In this document: positions 1 through 5,696 of the stretch, in pieces
Layout: the number at the start of each line of letters is the position of its first letter
Numbering within the stretch: the stretch's first letter is position 1
Assembly (NCBI GenBank): GCA_001790645.1
Contig: MGDB01000043.1
Location: 1-8,256, forward strand
DNA: 8,256 nt
Direction: 5' to 3'
Source: Candidatus Schekmanbacteria bacterium GWA2_38_11
GTDB taxonomy: Bacteria > Schekmanbacteria > GWA2-38-11
Made by a program: the position numbers and the translations under genes
Notes under the pieces: model-generated
What the model saw: only the letters and a program-made list of their open reading frames with translations
Database searches by the model: none
What the model was told of the DNA's origin: nothing

Positions 1-879
1 ATCAAGGATTCGAGAATTTGTAGAGCCTGCCCAAAAAAATCCTCGTTTGTTTTTTGATAAAATATATTCGCAGAAATTAGTTACATTTTTTTTCGTTCCA
101 CCCAATATAACTTCATCGTGAAAATATATAAAATTACAATTATAATCTTTCTGAAGTAACGATATTTCTTCCAAGATATTTTCAGGGCTTCTAACTCTAA
201 CACCCCTTCCAAACACTGGATTACAAAAAAGACAATTAAAAGGGCATCCCCTGCTTGATATTACATGTGCGGTATAAAGTAAAGGATGTCCCAACGCAAA
301 ATATCTCTTATAACGATTAAAGTTTAAAATATCTCTAGCAGGAAAAGGAATATCGTCTATATTTAATATTGGTACAGCAGTTTTACTTAACCAAACATCA
401 TTATCGCTATGATATGCAATTCCGTCGACATCCGTTATGGATCTGTTTTCAACGATATGTTTAAGCAAATTCAAAACAATTTCTTCACCTTCTCCTAAAA
501 CGTAGTAATCAGCTTTCAAGTAATTAGCAAGTACTTTAATAGAAGACTTTAAATATGAACCTCCAATAATAATTTTAGCCTTAGAAATTTTTTTTGACAC
601 TTCAATTATCTGTTTTAGATACTTAAATCTAGGAAATACTCCACCTATTAATAAAAAGTCATAATCATATTGTTTTAATATGTTTTCTACATAATTTGAA
701 CTATTAAAATATCCTAAACAAAAATCATAATTAAAATCATGCACTTTTACTTTGAAATACTTTCTGAGAACTGAAGCAATATAACCAATTCCAAGTGGAT
801 AATAAATACCTTTAATTCCTTGGCGTGCACCAGAATTCGGCGGATATATTAATAATAAATTGAGACGGCTAGAGATCAA
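1..879 (-). CDS. B12-binding-fold radical SAM protein, 3' part cut by window edge
   Basis: Reading the minus strand from 879 gives 293 uninterrupted codons to the window edge. The N-terminal part (about residues 7-165) looks like a cobalamin-binding Rossmann fold: a hydrophobic strand ending in YPP (12-14), PLGIGYIA (28-35), LIGG (77-80) and IIIGGSYL (103-110), then LGEGEE (128-133). IPFPAR (177-182) is the usual linker. The radical SAM core follows, with the CxxxCxxC iron-sulfur motif in RGCPFNCLFC (Cys212, Cys216, Cys219). Family members cleave S-adenosylmethionine to start radical chemistry, often methylation, on sugars, lipids or peptides; the substrate is unknown here. No DxHxxG cobalamin motif is visible. 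The TTG start has AAAGG about 7 nt upstream and an in-frame TAA at 883-885 just before it, so this is the only reasonable start in frame. Relatives are usually 450-550 residues, so roughly 60% is present. It is more AT-rich than the sps-like genes (10 G/C in 661-720). Frame and family are certain; role is not. Confidence 0.92.
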   Translation of the reverse strand, partial: MISSRLNLLLIYPPNSGARQGIKGIYYPLGIGYIASVLRKYFKVKVHDFNYDFCLGYFNSSNYVENILKQYDYDFLLIGGVFPRFKYLKQIIEVSKKISKAKIIIGGSYLKSSIKVLANYLKADYYVLGEGEEIVLNLLKHIVENRSITDVDGIAYHSDNDVWLSKTAVPILNIDDIPFPARDILNFNRYKRYFALGHPLLYTAHVISSRGCPFNCLFCNPVFGRGVRVRSPENILEEISLLQKDYNCNFIYFHDEVILGGTKKNVTNFCEYILSKNKRGFFWAGSTNSRILD

Positions 880-902
880 TTTTTAACCTTTGATACTGTC
901 AT
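876..902 (-). other. Possible 8-codon leader ORF overlapping the TTG start
   Basis: An ATG at 902-900 preceded by AAGGA opens a frame encoding MTVSKVKN. Its TGA (878-876) overlaps the TTG start of the downstream radical SAM gene (879-877). It could be a translationally coupled leader. Alternatively, loss of one A from the A-run at 880-884 may have cut off the true N-terminus: one extra A would join this ATG to the radical SAM frame. The Shine-Dalgarno spacing for the ATG is short (about 4-5 nt), so neither reading is secure. Confidence 0.3.
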
Positions 903-922
903 AGTTCCTTTTTGGCAAAAAT

Positions 923-928
923 ATTATA
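923..928 (-). promoter_or_regulatory. Candidate -10 element for the left radical SAM gene
   Basis: The minus strand reads TATAAT, a perfect sigma-70-type -10 hexamer, about 45 nt upstream of the TTG start. No good -35 hexamer is found at 16-18 nt spacing (CAATAA, ACAATA or AACAAT). In AT-rich DNA a lone -10 match is weak evidence, but its place between an intergenic region and a gene start makes it the best promoter candidate here. Confidence 0.35.
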
Positions 929-1049
929 GTGATGTCTTAATTCTTTATTGTTATGAGGCTTTGTGGGAGGTTTTCCCAATGCCAGACTTTTGACAATATT
1001 CCGATTGCGAATTGTTCTGCAGGGGGACTGTTACGGATAAGAGAAGCAA

Positions 1050-1234
1050 TCACACAAAGGCACGAAACCTCAAAAAATAAAGTGATTATAAACTATTTTG
1101 CCGAAAACCCCAAATGTTGTGTTTGCATTGTAATATAGCCAAACAAATAGTATGTTTGGCAAAATAGTTTATAATCACTAAGAATAATCAATGAGATGTA
1201 CAATAAATCTTTGCGTTTTGGTGGCTTTGTGTGA
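1050..1234. repeat. Outer imperfect inverted repeat around the 99-bp element
   Basis: TCACACAAAGGCAC at 1050-1063 pairs with GTGGCTTTGTGTGA at 1221-1234, 13 of 14 positions complementary. The distance to the inner 22-bp repeat differs on the two sides: 17 bases on the left and 41 on the right. The flanks are therefore not simply an extension of one long palindrome; they look like two facing copies of an intergenic repeat with the inner element between them. Confidence 0.6.
1081..1179. repeat. Perfect 22-bp inverted repeat bounding a 99-bp element
   Basis: The arm at 1081-1102 (AGTGATTATAAACTATTTTG then CC) is the exact reverse complement of 1158-1179. They enclose 55 bases. Inside, GCCAAACA (1138-1145) pairs perfectly with TGTTTGGC (1153-1160) across a 7-base loop; because 1158-1160 belong to the right arm, the two foldings compete. 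The length and terminal inverted repeats resemble a very small non-autonomous mobile element or a structured RNA. There is no open reading frame of note inside and no clear target-site duplication at the ends. A perfect 22-bp match is very unlikely by chance in a region of this size. Confidence 0.85.
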
Positions 1235-1247
1235 GAAAACAGACCTG

Positions 1248-1271
1248 CCTGTCCTGTAACACGGTGGACGG
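1248..1271 (-). other. Small GC-rich hairpin downstream of the large radical SAM gene
   Basis: On the minus strand CCGTCC (1271-1266) pairs with GGACAGG (1254-1248), leaving a one-base A bulge and an 11-base loop. It lies about 95 nt past the stop codon of the large radical SAM gene. It could slow transcription, but it is followed only by TCTGTTTTCT, not a clean U-run, so I do not call it an intrinsic terminator. It could equally be part of the intergenic repeat material. Confidence 0.35.
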
Positions 1272-1364
1272 TTATATGTCCTTTTTCGGCTCGTCTGGGT
1301 TAGGAAATCATATCTAATAATTTAAAAACAAAAGATTTTCACTATCGTTTATCCGCTTACTCTT

Positions 1365-3431
1365 TTAATTATCAGACATTTGTGCTATCCTAAAAATTGC
1401 GGGCAAATAATACCGTGCACTAGCAACCTTCCATAATGCGGACTTATCCTTTGAATAGAGTGTTAATATTTCTTTTACGAGTCTTTTATTCTCTTCCCTA
1501 ATTACATATTTTACCTCTGTAAGTTTTTCATATCTATATTGCGCCAATGGGTGAATATAATTATCATTTTTCCATTGTGACACATTATGCAAAAGTCTGA
1601 TTGAATACGGTTCACCGTTAGCATTCTGGACACTGAATATTTTATCACTTTTTGCCAGTATATGATTCTTTATATCAGCCAACTCAGTTTCCAATATATC
1701 TTTATTATGATATTTGTCTTTAAGTAGCTTTAATGACTGGCCATAGAAATATTCACACCAAGAGTTAAAATTCTCATCAACTGAAATAATCTTATATTTG
1801 TGGAGCAGATTATCACCAATTTCTCCCGATAGGAGTTTTTTGTAATTCTCCTGCTTCGTAAAATAACGCTTCACTTCCTCTTCTGACTCCCATAGCTCTC
1901 CGCGAACCTCATTTAAAAAAGACCTGAATTGAGTTCCAACTGGCCCTTGCTCATACTTTAAATCTTCATAGAAAGATAGTGCGAAATCAAATAATTCAAT
2001 ACCATTATTTTTTAAATAGCTTGTAAACTCTGTGAATAAAGTAGTATTGAATATCATTGCCAAGGCACCTTGAAACCCACGCAGAAAAAGATAATCATCA
2101 AAAGTAAACGTGTTTGATCCCACACCCACTGTTTCTATTTCAACGCACACTTCTCCACGGAACTTCCCAAAATTGCGCGGCACAATACGATAGCGCTTAT
2201 ACCAATTATTCTTCTCCAGCGACTCTTTTGTGTTAAGTTCAGTTCCTTCAAGAAACATCAGTGTAAAAGCACTAATTTCATCAAATCCCATATAAATTAA
2301 GTCTTTTATTGTTTGCAAATGTGTTTCCCTTGTTTCTCCTGGAAGTCCTGTGATAATATCTGTTTGAACACGAATACCTAATTGTTTTATCCGGCTTACA
2401 ATATCTTTGTATTCTTCAATATCTATTGGCGTTCTTTTAACATTTTGTTGTATCTGATAATCAGTAGATTGTACCGAGACAATTGGAAAGGCATTCTTTA
2501 TCTTTTTTAACATCCTTAGAATTCTTTCTTTATTATTTTTTCCACATGGGGAATTAAAAGAACTTGGATAGTTATAATTCCTCTGAAGAAAAGCAATTTT
2601 ATCAGCAATTATTTCGTCCTTAGTGTACATACCGAAATTGGCATCCGCAAAAACAAGAAGGCGATTTTCACTATCCTTTCTCTTTTCTGCGATATAATCT
2701 ATTTCAGATAAAATACGTTCGATACTGAAATGCTTAACATTGCTGTTGAATTTGTTTCCTGCCCAACAATATGTACATGAAAATGGGCATCCACGTGTTG
2801 ACTGAATCATGGGGGACATTAATTGGTTTTCAAAAAATGGATCTAATATACCGGTTAAATAAGGCGATGGTATTTCATTTATATCTTTTGGTCTGTCAAT
2901 AATCTTTCCTATTTTCAATTCACCTTCATCTTTACTCCAGAAATCACAACCATCAATAGGTTTTCCATAAAATATTTGTTTGTTATTACCACTATTGCTC
3001 AAATATCTTTTGAGAAATTCTAAGAAACCAAACTCACCGTCATACTTGACAAGTAATTCAATAAAGGGATACTTTTTAAAAAATTCTATCTGTACCTCTG
3101 GCCTAGCAGGAACAAAAGTACCCCCAATAACAACAATACCCTCGGGTCTTCGTCGTTTATAATATTGAGCCGCCATAAGATCGAGATTTTTATTCCATGG
3201 GAAATAACTCATGGCTAGAATATCTGGTAACTCTAAGTCCATTGCATCAAACAATGTATCCGCAACTTTAAAAAGTTTAAAGGTAAATAAATCAGGTAAA
3301 TTTTTCTGTGCGTAAGCTGTAACATACCCAATGCCAATGGGAAAGGTGTCACTTGAATATACTGTGGTACTATACGTGAGATCCGCAATATAAATCAAGG
3401 GTTTACTTTTCACTTTTCCAACCTCTTTCAC
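1365..3431 (-). CDS. Large B12-binding-fold radical SAM protein
   Basis: The longest frame opens at a GTG at 3440 (691 codons). I prefer the GTG at 3431 (688 codons) because AAGGAGG (3446-3440) sits 8 nt from it but directly overlaps the upstream GTG; a third GTG at 3413 is also possible. Numbering from 3440: residues 14-165 form a cobalamin-binding-type Rossmann domain with FPIGIGYVTAYA (33-44) and VIGGTFVPARPE (104-115), without a DxHxxG motif. IPSPYLTG (190-197) is the linker. The radical SAM core (about 205-400) carries RGCPFSCTYC with Cys218, Cys222 and Cys225, then FADANFG (264-270) and TGLPGET (364-370). Residues about 430-691 form a C-terminal region with no motif I can assign. Such proteins bind a 4Fe-4S cluster and S-adenosylmethionine in the cytoplasm; the substrate is unknown. 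It lies downstream of a SPASM radical SAM gene and the sps-like operon, hinting at glycan or surface-molecule modification, but this is inference. Confidence 0.93.
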   Translation of the reverse strand: MKEVGKVKSKPLIYIADLTYSTTVYSSDTFPIGIGYVTAYAQKNLPDLFTFKLFKVADTLFDAMDLELPDILAMSYFPWNKNLDLMAAQYYKRRRPEGIVVIGGTFVPARPEVQIEFFKKYPFIELLVKYDGEFGFLEFLKRYLSNSGNNKQIFYGKPIDGCDFWSKDEGELKIGKIIDRPKDINEIPSPYLTGILDPFFENQLMSPMIQSTRGCPFSCTYCWAGNKFNSNVKHFSIERILSEIDYIAEKRKDSENRLLVFADANFGMYTKDEIIADKIAFLQRNYNYPSSFNSPCGKNNKERILRMLKKIKNAFPIVSVQSTDYQIQQNVKRTPIDIEEYKDIVSRIKQLGIRVQTDIITGLPGETRETHLQTIKDLIYMGFDEISAFTLMFLEGTELNTKESLEKNNWYKRYRIVPRNFGKFRGEVCVEIETVGVGSNTFTFDDYLFLRGFQGALAMIFNTTLFTEFTSYLKNNGIELFDFALSFYEDLKYEQGPVGTQFRSFLNEVRGELWESEEEVKRYFTKQENYKKLLSGEIGDNLLHKYKIISVDENFNSWCEYFYGQSLKLLKDKYHNKDILETELADIKNHILAKSDKIFSVQNANGEPYSIRLLHNVSQWKNDNYIHPLAQYRYEKLTEVKYVIREENKRLVKEILTLYSKDKSALWKVASARYYLPAIFRIAQMSDN

Positions 3432-3446
3432 CTCTTTCACCTCCTT
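3417..3446 (-). promoter_or_regulatory. Triplicated Shine-Dalgarno-like start region
   Basis: The minus strand has the 9-base unit GAGGTGAAA at 3443-3435, repeated exactly at 3434-3426, and a degenerate third copy GAGGTTGGA at 3425-3417. Each copy carries a GAGG core. AAGGAGG (3446-3440) is 8 nt from GTG 3431, and the third GAGG is 8 nt from GTG 3413, while GTG 3440 overlaps the first core and has no usable spacing. Because the unit is 9 nt, gain or loss of a copy keeps the frame. Confidence 0.6.
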
Positions 3447-3452
3447 AAACTA

Positions 3453-3481
3453 TTTATATTTGTGTTACATAAATTAAACAA
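3453..3481 (-). promoter_or_regulatory. Candidate sigma-70-type promoter for the large radical SAM gene
   Basis: On the minus strand TTGTTT (3481-3476) and TATAAA (3458-3453) are separated by exactly 17 nt. The -10 matches consensus at 5 of 6 positions, the -35 only at the TTG. Transcription would start close to the AAGGAGG ribosome binding site, giving a very short leader. The 97-nt gap behind the previous gene leaves room for an internal promoter, but AT-rich DNA produces such matches easily. Confidence 0.4.
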
Positions 3482-3538
3482 TTCTTGATCAAAGCTGTAA
3501 GTATTGTCCGAAGTCCTGAACATTAGACAGTCTGGAAA

Positions 3539-4552
3539 TTACCTTACGTATTGAATCATACACTCCTTGCAAGTAGGAACTCTGTCCCAATCCAGCTCTT
3601 TAATAGCATTTCTCAAATTATTTGCTGCTTCAGAATGCCACATTTCATAAAGTGAGTAATCCTTTAGATTGCCTAGTTTAGGACCGTAAATAGGTTGACA
3701 ACAAATATGAACATCACCATTACCCCTTATATATAGACGTTCCCATGGTTCGCTACATTGTAGAGTTCTAATAACATTTCCACCTGTCTCTAATTTATTA
3801 CTATTATGCTCTTTTGTTATTTCATGCGGTCTATATCTCTGAATAGATACATACTCAACAATTGGTGTCCAGTATTTAATAAAATCATTAATTTCGAGAT
3901 CATTCGTTGAAAGGTGGACACAACTTATACGAACAATCGGCAGTTTTGAATTTAATTTTTTACGCAGTTTTATGAAGTTCAGAATGTTATTTTTGACTTC
4001 TTCAAATTTAGCCCCAACTCTTATTCTTTCATATGTTTCAGCCTTTACCCCATCAAAACCAATTCTCAAACGCGTTAAACCGTTTTCAATTAACTTTTTA
4101 CTAACCTTCTCTATTAGAAGCGTTGCATTTGTATTTATCATAATGTCAACAAAATCGGACTTCTTAGCTAAAGCTACCATTTCAGAAAGCCTCGTATCCA
4201 ATAACGGTTCACAGTGCCCCCCAATTGTTAAAGAAGGGCAGTTATGCTCTTCCGCCTCTTTCATTATTTTTTCATACATATCCCATGGCATTCTACTATC
4301 GTATTCCATTGAGCTATTTTGAGGATTAGAATGACAACACATTATGCACGTGAGATTGCACTTCCACATAGGTTCAAAAACCAAAAAGAGTGGAAAATCA
4401 TAAACTTTTTCAAGTCGTCCAGCGCTATTCCATCTTATACGATATTCTTTAAATCTTTCTCCCAGTATATTTTCCAGATATTTATTTGGGTCACCATGTA
4501 CAGAAAAATCATTCGCTTTTACTTCGTTATACAAAAGAATACCTTCTTCCAT
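3539..4552 (-). CDS. Radical SAM/SPASM domain protein
   Basis: The frame extends to a GTG at 4564 (341 codons), but the ATG at 4552 (337 codons) is better placed behind AGGTG with about 9 nt spacing. Numbering from 4564: the radical SAM core begins at EPMWKCNLTCIMCC, with Cys69, Cys73 and Cys76 binding the catalytic 4Fe-4S cluster. GGHCEPLLD (115-123) matches the GxGEPLL-type SAM-binding motif, and LRIGFDG (166-172) is a typical core strand. The C-terminal part (about 265-341) has the SPASM/twitch pattern: CSEPWERLYIRGNGDVHICC (Cys270, Cys288, Cys289), LGNLKDYSLYEMWH, then CKEC (Cys332, Cys335), enough for one auxiliary cluster. The length is usual for short SPASM proteins found in polysaccharide clusters. 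Relatives include peptide-maturation enzymes and anaerobic sulfatase activators, but no precursor peptide or sulfatase is seen here, so the substrate is open. It lies 151 nt after the SpsG-like TAG stop and probably belongs to the same transcription unit. Confidence 0.93.
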   Translation of the reverse strand: MEEGILLYNEVKANDFSVHGDPNKYLENILGERFKEYRIRWNSAGRLEKVYDFPLFLVFEPMWKCNLTCIMCCHSNPQNSSMEYDSRMPWDMYEKIMKEAEEHNCPSLTIGGHCEPLLDTRLSEMVALAKKSDFVDIMINTNATLLIEKVSKKLIENGLTRLRIGFDGVKAETYERIRVGAKFEEVKNNILNFIKLRKKLNSKLPIVRISCVHLSTNDLEINDFIKYWTPIVEYVSIQRYRPHEITKEHNSNKLETGGNVIRTLQCSEPWERLYIRGNGDVHICCQPIYGPKLGNLKDYSLYEMWHSEAANNLRNAIKELDWDRVPTCKECMIQYVR

Positions 4553-4637
4553 ATTTTTTAACACCTTTATTAAAAGGACAAAACGTCTTATTTTACCACA
4601 AGGTTATTGTTTTCAGATTTGGCATATTGAGACTTCA

Positions 4638-4703
4638 GGGCATCTTGCTAACTTTCTTTTTTAGAAGGAACGAAACAATATCCTCACTAACTTTATCGAA
4701 CTC
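4638..4703 (-). other. In-frame 22-codon continuation after the SpsG-like TAG stop
   Basis: Directly after the TAG at 4706-4704 the same frame runs for 22 more codons (EFDKVSEDIVSFLL, then KKKVSKMP) to a TGA at 4637-4635. The peptide is amphipathic and helix-like, as expected for the last helix of this glycosyltransferase-type fold. The TAG may be a recent nonsense mutation, a sequencing error or a suppressed codon. The rest of the gap to the next gene, 4565-4634, shows no strong terminator and only weak promoter matches. Confidence 0.5.
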
Positions 4704-5696
4704 CTATTTTGTTAAACATTTCAGATTAGAGATAAAGGATGTAGGGCCCCAACTTGTTATACCAATTTTTATTATACCTCGACGAACAAATTCTTCTATA
4801 ACCTCTGCTTCATGCTTTGCGGTAGCAATAGGGAAAAAGTTTTTTTTAAGATAGAAAAGCTCATACATTGTCCTGCCACCAGCACATATTGCAAAATCAC
4901 AGCGTTTCAGAAAAGGAATCAAGTTTGTGGGATTTATTACAACATTATACTCTTTTCTCGATCCTCCTATTAATGTTTCGATTTCATTTAGATCAGAATA
5001 ACCAGGTCCAAGTATTATGTAAAAAGCATATCCTGTCCAATCTTCTTCTAAAAGAGCCTTAAGTACCTTAAGAGTGAGCAAGGTTGGGTCTGATCCCCCT
5101 AAAGTTACTAATATATTGTAATCCCCTTTTCCTCTTATTGCCGTTTCTTCTAAGAGAGAGTCGTCAAAAACAAAATAGTCAATACCTAAAAGAAATCTGG
5201 TGTTTATATATTTTTGATTATTTATCTCTTGCATTCTCTTCGGTGCAAGTATATTGGAATTTAGCAGCACATCCACATTAGGATAGATAAATCGACTATC
5301 GTCAATAAATACAATATTTATTTCCCATTCTCTCAATTTACTGAAATATGAAGTATCTATATTCTTGTATGGTACGTCTATAATCAACATATCCGGTTGA
5401 TATTCTTTAATTGCATCCATAATACTCTCCGGCTCTTGTCGGTCTGAAGGAACAGGTAGTTTTTTCACCCTATAACCATTTCGAGTAACATGATTTATTC
5501 CCTCAGGAAAATTACACATCAAAAACATGATTTCCGATCCGTATTCCTCCTGAAGAACCCTGGCAATCATTAAACACCTAGAAACATGGCCAAAGGAAAG
5601 ACCATACTTACGTCCTGCATCGACACGAAGCAGAACTTTCTCTGGATTCTTGTGGTTTTTAAATAACAGATGGATCCATTCTTTTAATGATATCAA
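4704..5696 (-). CDS. spsG: SpsG/PseG-like nucleotide-sugar hydrolase or glycosyltransferase-fold protein
   Basis: This 330-codon frame belongs to the PseG/SpsG family, which has a two-domain GT-B-like fold. PseG hydrolyses a UDP-2,4-diacetamido-trideoxyhexose to free sugar, the step before condensation with phosphoenolpyruvate. Visible motifs are LLRVDAGRKYG (22-32), GHVSRCL (36-42) containing the conserved His37 equivalent of the PseG catalytic His, IIDVPY (105-110), VFIDDSR (129-135), the domain-2 motif VTLGGSDPTLLTLK (197-210), and AGGRTMYEL (272-280). The usual ANQ-type motif near 292-298 reads TAKHEAE, so substrate details may differ. The only start in frame is TTG at 5696, since an in-frame TAG lies at 5720-5718; GGAG is 11 nt upstream. 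The first 18 residues precede the usual family start. It overlaps the SpsF stop by 38 nt, suggesting translational coupling. The TAG end may be premature (see 4638-4703). Family sure, exact substrate not. Confidence 0.85.
   Translation of the reverse strand: MISLKEWIHLLFKNHKNPEKVLLRVDAGRKYGLSFGHVSRCLMIARVLQEEYGSEIMFLMCNFPEGINHVTRNGYRVKKLPVPSDRQEPESIMDAIKEYQPDMLIIDVPYKNIDTSYFSKLREWEINIVFIDDSRFIYPNVDVLLNSNILAPKRMQEINNQKYINTRFLLGIDYFVFDDSLLEETAIRGKGDYNILVTLGGSDPTLLTLKVLKALLEEDWTGYAFYIILGPGYSDLNEIETLIGGSRKEYNVVINPTNLIPFLKRCDFAICAGGRTMYELFYLKKNFFPIATAKHEAEVIEEFVRRGIIKIGITSWGPTSFISNLKCLTK

Larger units (their letters stand above)
903..1364. other. Intergenic region without a convincing gene; contains inverted repeats
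   Basis: This 462-base gap separates two minus-strand radical SAM genes. The longest plus-strand frame (953-1138, 61 codons) matches no protein family I recognise, has no convincing ribosome binding site, and runs through one arm of the inverted repeat, so I do not call it a gene. The region holds nested inverted repeats (1050-1234), a small GC-rich hairpin (1248-1271), and stretches with the CACAAAGGCAC / GTGGCTTTGTG look of degenerate intergenic repeat families that I recall from some environmental bacterial genomes. No strong intrinsic terminator (GC stem plus U-run) was found for the gene ending at 1365. Confidence 0.7.

Noticed and set aside
964..978. TGGGA/TCCCA 5-bp hairpin
   Set aside because: Stem too short and no U-run; not enough to call a terminator or regulatory structure.
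953..1138. Plus-strand open frame of 61 codons in the intergenic region
   Set aside because: No recognisable family, no convincing ribosome binding site, and it runs through the left arm of the 22-bp inverted repeat and repeat-like DNA; better explained as non-coding.
2980..3162. Plus-strand open frame of 60 codons
   Set aside because: Antisense to the cobalamin-binding-fold part of the large radical SAM gene; no supporting signal.
3417..3443. Possible start of a CRISPR or longer tandem array
   Set aside because: Only three 9-base units, purine-rich and covering the ribosome binding site and start codons; no spacers.
4565..4634. Promoter or terminator between the SpsG-like and SPASM genes
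   Set aside because: TAAAAT-like -10 matches lack a credible -35, and ACCTT/AAGGT pairing is only 5 bp, so nothing is supportable.
3972..4854. Plus-strand open frames (3972-4322, 4319-4561, 4486-4854)
   Set aside because: They lie opposite, and mostly inside, the SPASM and SpsG-like genes, whose protein motifs are clear; their translations are low-complexity antisense shadows.
4868..5281. Plus-strand open frames (4868-5062, 5084-5281)
   Set aside because: Entirely antisense to conserved SpsG/PseG motifs; no family resemblance.
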